Of a stretch of DNA of 12,590 nucleotides, positions 5,843 to 12,275 are shown one piece after another. Both the position numbers and the translations under genes were made by a program. This DNA is from Lachnospiraceae bacterium (GTDB taxonomy: Bacteria > Bacillota > Clostridia > Lachnospirales > Lachnospiraceae). Every line of letters begins with the position of its first letter. The stretch's first letter is position 1. The notes under the pieces were generated by a model. It made no database searches. It was not told the DNA's origin and saw nothing but the letters and a program-made list of their open reading frames with translations. Where the stretch lies: the NCBI GenBank assembly GCA_022798035.1, contig JAAWLS010000038.1, positions 1 to 12,590 on the forward strand, given 5' to 3'.

Positions 5843-8302
5843 TCACTCCGCTTTCTTTTCCGCTTTCTTCAGCAGTGACCGCATATACAACGTATATAAT
5901 AAAATAAGCAAAGCTGCTGTCCCACTGACTATCATTCCCTCTTGCAAATAAGGATACATCAGAGAAATCTCTGTTGTTCCGGCCTTCACATAAGTCAGAT
6001 GATTCTTGCTGTAAATTTCCTGATTTGACACAAAGCTGCTGTGATAAGCCAGGCTGGTATTCACATCATCCCTGTCAATCGTAATATTCATGCCGTCTGC
6101 ATTGTACTCTATGGCATAAGGTACAATTTCACGCTTCGGCAAATCATCTGAACTCAAATCCATGGCTCTGTCTAAGAGTTTCCCCACCCCTTCATCTTTG
6201 GTCAAACCGTAATAATAGGTCAAATTCAATCCAATTAATACAATATTCTCATTTTTTACCGTTCCAAAGAAAGGAAGCTCCCACTCCAAATCTTTCACTG
6301 TTCCCCAAACTTCATCCAGTCCGTCCAGATAAACGGTACTCCAGTCACGATAACCATTGGGGAACAAATCTGTCTCCAGCACGCCGTCTACGGTGTCTAA
6401 ATCAGGATATCCCTGAGAAAAAGAAACTGCATTACAGATTACTCCTAGAAAACTCTGATTCTGACTTCCCCTGTCGTCAGGAATTCCGTCCGCTGCAATG
6501 ACAATGTGAACGCCCGCCTCACTCAAATCCGTAATCAATTTTTCTGCAGCCGCCTTGTCATCATACGTAAATCCCGCCAGATAAATCAATTCATACTGAC
6601 TCAGTTCCTCAAAAGTAAATTCATTCAAATTGGTTGTCTCCGCTTCTTCCACAACCGGAAACTGTCTGGAAATTGACGGAGCCGCCGTACCGATTCCGAT
6701 GGCCGGATATTTCGTCACCGTTCCCCAATTTCCCTTTCTGTCTAATTTATAAAAACGATAATTATCGTTGTGGCCCGCCAGTCTATATCCCACTCTCTGA
6801 GCTGCATGGTCCATTTTCTGAATCGGAGATTTCACCAAATCTCCCACAATATCCAGCTGAACAATTACCGTATCATTTCCCATTTCCAGACAACGGTCAA
6901 ACACATAGAGATAATTTCCCTCTTCCAGTGCTCTGTCAATCTGCCTGACATTTTTTACCGTTGTGGCAGAATCCTCTGCCGCTCCATACATAGTAGCCAC
7001 AGGTTCTCCATATCCTGTAATCAGATAGGAACTCATAGCTCCCAAATCACTCTCGTCTATAAGAGCCAGCCGCTGGCTCGTGGCTTCCTTTGCCTCTCCC
7101 ACCAAAGTCTTATTTAGATAAAAATCCAGCATGACTTCCGGCGTCGTCCTCGACTGAGGCCCTATGAACAAAGTCAGAGAAGGCAGGGAATCCAGAATCA
7201 GTAGTCCCGCAAAAAGCACAATCCATCCTCTTTTCAGCGTGTCCCACACCAGAAAACTGAAAAGCACCATGCACAGTGCAATGGAAATAAAGCGGACCAT
7301 CCGCAGAACTTCTCCTCCTGGCAGCTTGGACAATAAAATATACATTGTCTCAGAACTGCAGATTAATATAATCATTCCGGTCCAAAAGCCAGACATAGAT
7401 TTCTTTTTACTCAAAAATATTCCAAAAACTGCCAGCAGAGCCGCCGCTAATCCAAAATAAGCATCCACGCATCCTCTCTGAATGCGCGCCACAGGATTCA
7501 GAGACAGAAACATGCTCTGAAAAAAATCTGACAAAACTTCCAATCCATCTGTTGCTTCCACGCCGTCAAAAAGAGACGGAACCAGCCATATACCTGTCAG
7601 CATATATCCCAGAATCAAGGCAAAAAATGACTGTACACACCTGTGCCATCTGTGATAAAGCACCATATCCACGATGAAATATATCGCAAGAGCAATCAAA
7701 ATCATGACGGCAAAGTCAGGATGACACAGTGAAATTAAGGCAAAAACCAGGGATAACCTGGGCAGTGTATGCCAACGCTGATTATGAAGATAATCGTACA
7801 CCCAATATAGTAAAAGGGGCAGCATCACAATACAGAGAGACCGGGCCAAATCCCCTTCATAAAATAATATGCTCAGATTGTCCGGCATAAAAAGCCACAA
7901 AACGCCCAAAAAAGCCCCAAACCAGGGACGTTTTACTTTAAATCCTACATAAAGCCATGAGAGTCCTCCCGCAATGCAGATAAACATCACAAAGACAAGA
8001 AACGCATTCATGGACACTCCGCCGCCTATCCATTGGCAGGCAGCTAAAAGATATGCCGGCAGAGGCGCCCAGTAACGCAGCATCTCCACACCATTATACC
8101 AATAAAAATCAAAAGCAGGCCAATAATCTCCCCTGCATATTGCGTGATACAGCACATCTCCTTTGTAGAGATGAGCCAGCGTGTTCTTCCCGCTGGGATA
8201 AACACCGCTGTTATGTACCAGTATTACCATTCCATATGCTAATAACGCATAAAGAATGGGCATTAATAAAATCAGATAATATGACTTTTTTCTGTCTTTC
8301 AA
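5843..8302 (-). CDS. Polytopic GT-C-like membrane protein, PTPS-related membrane family
   Basis: An 819-residue integral membrane protein. About ten membrane segments occupy residues 8-380, a large extracytoplasmic domain spans about 385-785, and a final membrane segment (about 787-807) ends in a basic tail. The first external loop carries HLYKGDVLYH (Asp49); later loops have YEGDLARS (149-155) and CHPDF (193-197). This layout resembles GT-C enzymes that use polyprenyl-phosphate sugars and the Pfam family I recall as PF10131 (PTPS-related membrane protein). Within the outer domain, ELIYLAGFTYDD (571-582) through GVHIVIAADG (597-606) looks like a Rossmann or class I glutamine-amidotransferase-like core, presumably non-catalytic. 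It may transfer or flip a sugar for the XrtG product (inference). The start is TTG (8300-8302), set by AGGAGG 8 bases upstream; no in-frame ATG fits that ribosome-binding site. Confidence 0.78.
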   Translation of the reverse strand: MKDRKKSYYLILLMPILYALLAYGMVILVHNSGVYPSGKNTLAHLYKGDVLYHAICRGDYWPAFDFYWYNGVEMLRYWAPLPAYLLAACQWIGGGVSMNAFLVFVMFICIAGGLSWLYVGFKVKRPWFGAFLGVLWLFMPDNLSILFYEGDLARSLCIVMLPLLLYWVYDYLHNQRWHTLPRLSLVFALISLCHPDFAVMILIALAIYFIVDMVLYHRWHRCVQSFFALILGYMLTGIWLVPSLFDGVEATDGLEVLSDFFQSMFLSLNPVARIQRGCVDAYFGLAAALLAVFGIFLSKKKSMSGFWTGMIILICSSETMYILLSKLPGGEVLRMVRFISIALCMVLFSFLVWDTLKRGWIVLFAGLLILDSLPSLTLFIGPQSRTTPEVMLDFYLNKTLVGEAKEATSQRLALIDESDLGAMSSYLITGYGEPVATMYGAAEDSATTVKNVRQIDRALEEGNYLYVFDRCLEMGNDTVIVQLDIVGDLVKSPIQKMDHAAQRVGYRLAGHNDNYRFYKLDRKGNWGTVTKYPAIGIGTAAPSISRQFPVVEEAETTNLNEFTFEELSQYELIYLAGFTYDDKAAAEKLITDLSEAGVHIVIAADGIPDDRGSQNQSFLGVICNAVSFSQGYPDLDTVDGVLETDLFPNGYRDWSTVYLDGLDEVWGTVKDLEWELPFFGTVKNENIVLIGLNLTYYYGLTKDEGVGKLLDRAMDLSSDDLPKREIVPYAIEYNADGMNITIDRDDVNTSLAYHSSFVSNQEIYSKNHLTYVKAGTTEISLMYPYLQEGMIVSGTAALLILLYTLYMRSLLKKAEKKAE

Positions 8303-8409
8303 TGCCCATTCCTCCTATTGCTATATATACTGTAACAATTGTTACGCTATTTTTTCATTGTGCTGATTCTAACGAATCCCACTCTTTTCGCCTGCAGACA
8401 TCACAATTT
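8303..8409 (-). promoter_or_regulatory. Structured gap with a 14-bp palindrome between substrate and membrane-protein genes
   Basis: This is the widest gap inside the operon (107 bases). It holds a perfect palindrome GTAACAATTGTTAC (8332-8345) ending about 20 bases before AGGAGG. It also holds a small hairpin GATTC-TAAC-GAATC (8365-8378) nested between ATTGTG (8357-8362) and CACAAT (8402-8407). No hairpin is followed by a U-tract, so I see no terminator, and I see no convincing -35/-10 pair. It may be an operator, an mRNA-processing or stability element that uncouples the abundant substrate from the membrane enzymes, or nothing. Confidence 0.35.
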
Positions 8410-10692
8410 TTATGCTGCTGCCGGAATTAATTCATTTTTTTTTCTCTTTCTGTACCAAAGTACGATTCCAACGGAAGCAATACATATGATAATACCCACA
8501 ATCGGTCCGGTGGAAGTACCTGCTGTAAAAATCCACTGCTGGCCGATTCTTCCAAACTGTGCGGAAACCTCTTTTAAATCTGTTGCATCTACGCCCAGCT
8601 TCTCAGCAATCATCGGCACGTCCAGATAGAGCTCCATCTCATCCTTGCCGTCCTTGCCGATGGTCATCGTCATTTTTCCGTACATTTTATCCATATCGTT
8701 TACATTGTTGATATTCGGAGAAGTATGCCATGCATCTCTGGAAGCAATATAATATTCATAAGTGCCTTCCGGAAGTCCTGAAAGCTCAGCCGAGCTAACC
8801 CAACTAATATTTCCATTTCCATCCACTTTCACATACCAGGGGTGGAAAGCCATCTTCTGGTCATAGGAACCATTTTTCAAACTTTCCTCACTCTGATTAA
8901 ATGCAAAGGTAACCGCAGAAGCAAATTCTCCTCCTGCCTCCTGCAAGTGCTGCGGCATATCTGTCACTACGTGGGCATATACTTTCTCGCCATCAGAGTA
9001 CAACGCCCCTTTTGCATCAACCTGGGATTCTTGAGTACCTGCGCCTGCATATTCAATGGTAGTGTGACCGTAATCTTCCCAGTCCTCATAATTGCCATCA
9101 TATATAATTCCATTAAAAAGATTTTCCAGATTATTCCCGTCGTCTGGCTGCATATTTACAATACCGCTGATAAAAGGCTCCCCTAAATAGAGACCAAAGG
9201 AAAGGCTCTTCTCGTACTTCGGCAATTGGCTCTTTGGAATCGCTATTTCCCACTCGGCTCCCACATAGGCAACCTGAGCGCCTTCGGCACCTTTTACCTC
9301 CGGTGCGGTGCTCAGCTGAATATCTCTCTCATATCCCAAATCGGATGTAATTGCAAATCTGCCATTAGAATGGGTACCTGCACCAGAAGCATTGCTGCTC
9401 TTTCCATCTCTGATGTATATGTAGAACCAATCCCCATCATAAACTGCTGCAACTTGTGACAAACATTCTGGGTGCGCATCATTGGGACAGGAAGCATCTG
9501 TCTTGGACACTGCCGCCCAGTCTGCATAATTGCCATCAATTGTAATCCCCGTGTAAACTGCTGGCTCATCATTTACAACTGCATTGCCGTTTATTTTCTG
9601 AATCTCCGCGGAACTTATGGTGGTTCCACCCAAAGTCAAATTAAAATCCATATTGTGGAAGAAACTGGTGGGAACTGCAAACTCTACCCGGTAAGGTCCT
9701 GCATTATTTTCGTGAGCTTCACTGATTACTGCTGCAGATGCACCGGGAACATCTCCATAACTAATATTCTTCACTACGCCGTTTGCCTGACCTACAACTT
9801 TGAGACCTGTCTCTGAGCCTGTTGTTCCGTCTGCATATGAAATCTCAAATATAACGTCGCCATTTGAAAATTTATAATCCCACTCCGTACCCGCTGTACC
9901 AGTATAACAGAAATAAAGGGTGGTTCCGTCCGGTGAGAAAGCAACTTTCCAGGAATCTGCTAAACCAGAAGCCGTTCTTGCCGTTACCTCTTCCCAATCG
10001 GACAAATCACCGTCAATTGAGATATTGCCATTGACTACCTGTGCGCCATCCAAAGAAAATGCCTGTAATTCTTCTTTGTCCTGTTCCTCAGAATCCTCAT
10101 CATCTTTCTTTTCAGAATCTTCGTCATCTTCCTTTTCTTCGGAATCCTCTTTGTCCTGTTTCTCAGAATCTTCGTCGCCGTCTTTCTTTTCAGAATCCTC
10201 ATCCTGCTGCTGGGAATCCTGACCGTCCTCTGTATCATTATTCTCTGTACCCGGATTTTCCTGAGGCTGATTTGTCTCGCCTGGTTCCGCAGTATCGTTG
10301 TTCTCTGTACCTGGATTTTCCTGAGGCTGATTTGTCTCGCCTGGCTCCGTAGTACCGCTGTTCTCTGTACCTGGATTCTCCTGAGGCTGATTTGTCTCAT
10401 TTGGCGCCTCTGCAGGCTGATTCTCAGTTCCTCCATTTTCTGCCGGTGCCGGCTGTTGTTCTGATGGCGGCTGCTGTTGCTCGGGTGTCGGCTGTTGCTC
10501 GGGTGTCGGCTGTTGTTCTGGAGCTGTCTGCTGTTCAGGTGTTGTTTTTCCTCCAGCAGTATCACCAGCCTCTGTCTGCTGTCCCGGATTCGTATTGTTT
10601 ACTTCCGCCGCCGTTACCGGCAGCCCAGACATCAAAAGTGACACTGACATTAATCCTGCCATAGCTCCTTTGAAAATCTTCCTGGCTTTCAT
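8410..10692 (-). CDS. Secreted repeat protein with exosortase-type C-terminal sorting tail (Firmicu-CTERM-like), candidate XrtG substrate
   Basis: A 760-residue protein with a Sec signal peptide (about 1-29, AxA-type end PVTAAE). Next come PEQQ-type repeats (51-82), three 20-residue repeats with unit EPGETNQPQENPGTENNDTA (96-155), and a very acidic D/E/S/K linker (156-210). Three beta domains each open with DG(D/N)xxDW (Trp233, Trp392, Trp538); they resemble CBM9/DOMON-like modules. The C-terminus has GTSTGP (725-730), a hydrophobic helix (about 731-746), a basic cluster YRKRKKN (747-753) and a short ELIPAAA extension. There is no LPxTG, so this is not a standard sortase signal; motif-helix-basic cluster is the exosortase pattern, and I recall a family called Firmicu-CTERM tied to XrtG. 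It probably is exported, spans the wall by its linker, and is processed by XrtG. A strong GGGAGG lies 7 bases before the ATG; the upstream PTPS-like gene ends 32 bases away. Confidence 0.82.
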   Translation of the reverse strand: MKARKIFKGAMAGLMSVSLLMSGLPVTAAEVNNTNPGQQTEAGDTAGGKTTPEQQTAPEQQPTPEQQPTPEQQQPPSEQQPAPAENGGTENQPAEAPNETNQPQENPGTENSGTTEPGETNQPQENPGTENNDTAEPGETNQPQENPGTENNDTEDGQDSQQQDEDSEKKDGDEDSEKQDKEDSEEKEDDEDSEKKDDEDSEEQDKEELQAFSLDGAQVVNGNISIDGDLSDWEEVTARTASGLADSWKVAFSPDGTTLYFCYTGTAGTEWDYKFSNGDVIFEISYADGTTGSETGLKVVGQANGVVKNISYGDVPGASAAVISEAHENNAGPYRVEFAVPTSFFHNMDFNLTLGGTTISSAEIQKINGNAVVNDEPAVYTGITIDGNYADWAAVSKTDASCPNDAHPECLSQVAAVYDGDWFYIYIRDGKSSNASGAGTHSNGRFAITSDLGYERDIQLSTAPEVKGAEGAQVAYVGAEWEIAIPKSQLPKYEKSLSFGLYLGEPFISGIVNMQPDDGNNLENLFNGIIYDGNYEDWEDYGHTTIEYAGAGTQESQVDAKGALYSDGEKVYAHVVTDMPQHLQEAGGEFASAVTFAFNQSEESLKNGSYDQKMAFHPWYVKVDGNGNISWVSSAELSGLPEGTYEYYIASRDAWHTSPNINNVNDMDKMYGKMTMTIGKDGKDEMELYLDVPMIAEKLGVDATDLKEVSAQFGRIGQQWIFTAGTSTGPIVGIIICIASVGIVLWYRKRKKNELIPAAA
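8434..8520 (-). other. C-terminal tripartite sorting tail of the 760-residue protein
   Basis: This is the coding segment for residues 725-753: the short motif GTSTGP, a hydrophobic stretch of about 16 residues, then YRKRKKN. The order of polar motif, membrane helix and basic anchor is the usual architecture of exosortase and sortase targets. An LPxTG and a PEP motif are both absent. The cut would be expected near GTSTGP, by analogy only. Seven residues (ELIPAAA) follow the basic cluster, slightly longer than most such tails. Confidence 0.6.
10063..10227 (-). repeat. Acidic DSEKK/EDSE repeat block inside the secreted protein
   Basis: Codes for residues 156-210, built from short DEDSEKK, KEDSEE and DEDSEEQDKEE variants and almost entirely D, E, S, K and Q. 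It is probably an extended, highly charged linker between the repeat region and the first folded domain. Its antisense reads as serine/phenylalanine-rich low-complexity protein, which explains the open frames seen on the plus strand here. Confidence 0.8.
10228..10407 (-). repeat. Three 60-bp tandem repeats (20-residue unit)
   Basis: Units at 10348-10407, 10288-10347 and 10228-10287 encode variants of EPGETNQPQENPGTENNDTA. The TNQPQENPGTEN core is identical in all three units and the DNA is nearly so, which suggests recent duplication and possible copy-number variation between strains. The 60-bp period keeps the reading frame when units are gained or lost. Confidence 0.9.
10447..10542 (-). repeat. 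PEQQ-type short repeats in the secreted protein
   Basis: Residues 51-82 are made of TPEQQ, APEQQ and PSEQQ units of five or six residues. The DNA shows matching imperfect 15-18 bp tandem units on the plus strand (CGGGTGTCGGCTGTTGCT). It is probably a flexible proline/glutamine linker after the signal peptide. Confidence 0.8.
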
Positions 10693-10724
10693 AAAAAATC
10701 CTCCCTTGATAAAATGAATCCATG

Positions 10725-11078
10725 TTAAAATGTTTCTTCTGCAATCGCATAAATCCGCAAAGGCGTTTCACTAATCTCAAAACGGGCAAAAATCCAATGC
10801 TGCTTCTCTAATGCCTCTCTCACCTTTAAATAAAACACCTCGCCTAAATTCTCAATACTGGTATTCCCTTCAAATTCAGGAAAATCATTCAAATACTGGT
10901 ATTGATAAGGGCTGAACACCTGCTCCAAAATTGAATCCATACTGGCAAATTCCATAAAATTCTCTGTTTTCTGCCGGGCCACAATCTCAATTTCAATTAA
11001 ATGCTGATGTTTGTTCTCCACTTTCCCGTCAAAACTATGCTGCATACATAAACGATACTTTAAACGATGGTATTTCAT
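10725..11078 (-). CDS. 6-pyruvoyl tetrahydropterin synthase-like protein of XrtG system (first copy)
   Basis: First gene of the operon: a 117-residue soluble protein with the complete PTPS/QueD core. The zinc-site histidines are His14 (MQHSF) and His24/His26 (KHQH). Motif NTSIEN is at 72-77, matching PTxEN, and the conserved Glu is at 104 (ISETP). The position of the catalytic Cys, four residues before HxH, is Val20, as in its paralogue at the other end of the operon, where it is Gln. Zinc binding is therefore probably kept while classic PTPS catalysis is doubtful. At 117 residues it is close to the usual QueD length and lacks the C-terminal extension of the other copy. The ATG at 11076-11078 follows AGGTAGGG closely. 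It lies about 97 bases downstream of the predicted transcription start. Confidence 0.8.
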   Translation of the reverse strand: MKYHRLKYRLCMQHSFDGKVENKHQHLIEIEIVARQKTENFMEFASMDSILEQVFSPYQYQYLNDFPEFEGNTSIENLGEVFYLKVREALEKQHWIFARFEISETPLRIYAIAEETF

Positions 11079-11101
11079 CTTACCCTACCTGCCTATGCTT
11101 C

Positions 11102-11140
11102 CAATATAGCATCTCCAATCACAACGCCCACTCCATATTG
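11102..11140 (-). promoter_or_regulatory. Possible 5' leader hairpin of the XrtG operon
   Basis: In the predicted untranslated leader, CAATAT pairs with ATATTG (plus positions 11102-11107 and 11135-11140) around a 27-base loop. It is weak as a simple hairpin, and the leader does not match the GEMM c-di-GMP riboswitch core or another riboswitch I know. I list it only because the leader is about 97 bases, long enough to hold regulation. Confidence 0.25.
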
Positions 11141-11181
11141 AAAAATACTACATCTATTATGCTTTCTATAATATAGTATTC

Positions 11182-11211
11182 ATTATAGCACACATATCTT
11201 CTATCTTTCAA
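11182..11211 (-). promoter_or_regulatory. Housekeeping-sigma promoter of the XrtG operon
   Basis: On the minus strand TTGAAA (11206-11211) and TATAAT (11182-11187) are separated by 18 bases. The -10 box is preceded by TGC, giving an extended -10 (TGnTATAAT). Transcription should start near 11174-11175, about 97 bases before the first ATG. It lies downstream of the rpsR terminator, so the XrtG operon should be transcribed independently of the ribosomal-protein operon. Confidence 0.75.
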
Positions 11212-11326
11212 TCCCAATATCCCCTAATTATGGTTGATTTTTGCACATTATCCATATTTTTCTGTCATTTTCAGATAAATGTACAAAAAAATTTTCTCTC
11301 CCTTGTTAAACCTTGCAGTGTGGTTA

Positions 11327-11370
11327 TTTTATCATATAAGAAATCCGGAAAAATTTTCTATATGACAAGA
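11327..11370. repeat. Long palindrome, copy 2 (degenerate)
   Basis: Arms at 11327-11344 and 11353-11370 are related to copies 1 and 3 (CATATAAGAAAT and ATTTTCTATATG). They carry four mismatches between the arms, and the centre is CCGGAAAA. It looks like a decayed member of the same family. As in the other two copies, a hairpin sits immediately on the side facing upstream genes (11372-11394). Confidence 0.65.
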
Positions 11371-11371
11371 A

Positions 11372-11394
11372 AGAATCCTGCTTTGCAGGATTCT
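11372..11394 (-). terminator. Hairpin beside palindrome copy 2, weak terminator candidate
   Basis: AGAATCCTG (11372-11380) and CAGGATTCT (11386-11394) form a perfect 9-bp stem with a 5-base loop. On the minus strand the stem is followed by TTCTTG, a poor U-tract that merges into palindrome copy 2. It could be a second-chance terminator behind rpsR, the 3' end of a small RNA, or simply part of the repeat element. Confidence 0.45.
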
Positions 11395-11397
11395 CCG

Positions 11398-11446
11398 ACT
11401 ACGGCGGGTCGCTTCTGCGATATTATTCTTCCCGCCGCAGTGCGAG
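11398..11446 (-). repeat. Structured GC-rich intergenic repeat, second copy
   Basis: ACTACGGCGGG (11398-11408) pairs with CCCGCCGCAGT (11431-11441) with one mismatch. A nested hairpin TCGC-TTCT-GCGA lies at 11409-11420. The loop GCGATATTATTCTTC and the following GTGCGAG match the element at 1-59, whose stem sequence is different. Stems that vary while loop motifs persist hint at a conserved structure. It lies between two long palindromes and holds no gene. Confidence 0.55.
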
Positions 11447-11450
11447 ACGA

Positions 11451-11498
11451 TTTTTTATTCTATAGGAAATCCAAAGGAATTTCCTATAGAATAAAAAA
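11451..11498. repeat. Long palindrome, copy 3 (20-bp perfect arms)
   Basis: Perfect 20-bp arms at 11451-11470 and 11479-11498 surround CCAAAGGA. The inner AGGAAAT/ATTTCCT matches copy 1, while the outer arm differs in a way that keeps pairing. On the minus strand it begins within the U-tract of the rpsR terminator, the same arrangement as at the left edge of the window. Confidence 0.75.
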
Positions 11499-11499
11499 G

Positions 11500-11523
11500 A
11501 CCAATTACCTGCCGGTAATTGGT
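11500..11523 (-). terminator. Intrinsic terminator of the rpsF-ssb-rpsR operon
   Basis: Ten bases after the rpsR stop codon, a perfect 10-bp stem ACCAATTACC / GGTAATTGGT with loop GGCA is followed by CTTTTTTATT on the minus strand. This is a textbook rho-independent terminator. It separates the ribosomal-protein operon from the XrtG operon. Confidence 0.9.
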
Positions 11524-11533
11524 CCTTAAAAAT

Positions 11534-11797
11534 TTAATCTGTAACGTAAGGCATCAGAGAGATATGTCTTGCTCTCTTGATAGCAACAGTCAGAGCTCTC
11601 TGATGTTTTGCGCAGTTTCCGGTAATTCTTCTGGGAAGAATCTTGCCTCTCTCAGAGATGTATCTCTTTAATTTATTGGTATCTTTATAATCAATTACAT
11701 TATCTTTTCCACAGAATACACAGACTTTCTTTCTTCTGCGCATTCCGCCTCTTCTCTTCATGGGAGAATCGCTTCTTTCGGTTTTGTTGTAAGCCAT
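11534..11797 (-). CDS. rpsR: 30S ribosomal protein S18
   Basis: An 87-residue basic protein of the small ribosomal subunit, which binds the platform together with S6. The S18 core is clear: [45 protein letters not shown] in overlapping parts (about residues 37-81). An N-terminal [19 protein letters not shown] with a CxxC pair, plus a later Cys in GNCAKHQ, marks the zinc-binding (C+) form of S18. Length fits the family. AGGAGG lies 8 bases before the ATG, and the ssb stop is 17 bases upstream, so it is the last gene of the rpsF-ssb-rpsR operon. Confidence 0.97.
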   Translation of the reverse strand: MAYNKTERSDSPMKRRGGMRRRKKVCVFCGKDNVIDYKDTNKLKRYISERGKILPRRITGNCAKHQRALTVAIKRARHISLMPYVTD

Positions 11798-11814
11798 TTT
11801 CTTTACCTCCTGTT

Positions 11815-12258
11815 CTAATTAAAGGGCAGCTCCTCGTCAATTCCATCAGGAATATTCATAAATCCATCCCCTACTGCAGCGCTGGGTGCAGGTCTTGCGG
11901 CCGGCTGATATCCTCCTGCCTGGCTTTCACTTGCAGCTTTGCTCTCTGCAAATTCCTGCTCTTCCACCACCACATCTGTGGTATAGACTTTCTGGCCTTC
12001 CTGATTGGTGTAGCTTCCTGTCTGAATCCTTCCGGTTATGGCAATCTTCATTCCTTTGCGAAAGTACTTCTCTGCAAATTCTCCGCTTCTTCCAAATGCA
12101 ACGCAGTTGATAAAATCTGCGCTCTGCTGGTCATTGTCGCGTTTGAATCTCCTGTCCACTGCCAATGTATATCTTGCCACTGCCGTTGCCTGTTCGCCTT
12201 GGGAATAACGGACTTCCGGGTCTCTGGTCAGCCTGCCCATTAATATAACCTTATTCAT
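11815..12258 (-). CDS. ssb: Single-stranded DNA-binding protein
   Basis: A 147-residue OB-fold protein that coats single-stranded DNA in replication and repair. [18 protein letters not shown] opens the OB fold (1-18), followed by [21 protein letters not shown] (about 49-69) and the [25 protein letters not shown] strands. A flexible Gln/Ala/Pro tail ends in DEELPFN. This is the acidic partner-binding tip, with one Asn after the usual terminal Phe. Gene order between rpsF and rpsR is the typical Firmicute arrangement. AGAGGAG lies about 6 bases before the ATG, and the rpsF stop is 17 bases upstream. Confidence 0.97.
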   Translation of the reverse strand: MNKVILMGRLTRDPEVRYSQGEQATAVARYTLAVDRRFKRDNDQQSADFINCVAFGRSGEFAEKYFRKGMKIAITGRIQTGSYTNQEGQKVYTTDVVVEEQEFAESKAASESQAGGYQPAARPAPSAAVGDGFMNIPDGIDEELPFN

Positions 12259-12275
12259 CTAATCTCCTCTTTCTA

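Noticed and set aside
8410..8530. LPxTG-type sortase signal in the 760-residue protein
   Set aside because: The tail has a helix and basic cluster but no LPxTG or close variant; GTSTGP is the only motif at the expected place.
9920..10664. Serine-rich and proline-rich open frames on the plus strand, and an Arg/Gln-rich frame on the minus strand (10035-10565)
   Set aside because: They are other-frame readings of the low-complexity repeats of the 760-residue protein; repeats keep stops out of several frames at once.
11079..11175. c-di-GMP riboswitch in the leader of the operon
   Set aside because: The leader is long enough, and the GGDEF-like gene makes it tempting, but the conserved GEMM core and tetraloop-receptor elements are absent.
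11327..11498. CRISPR array
   Set aside because: The repeated units are palindromes of unequal sequence with one spacer-like interval, and there are no cas genes.
11230..11529. Plus-strand 99-codon open frame in the intergenic region
   Set aside because: It runs through two palindromes, the stem element and the rpsR terminator, has no convincing ribosome-binding site, and its product resembles nothing known.
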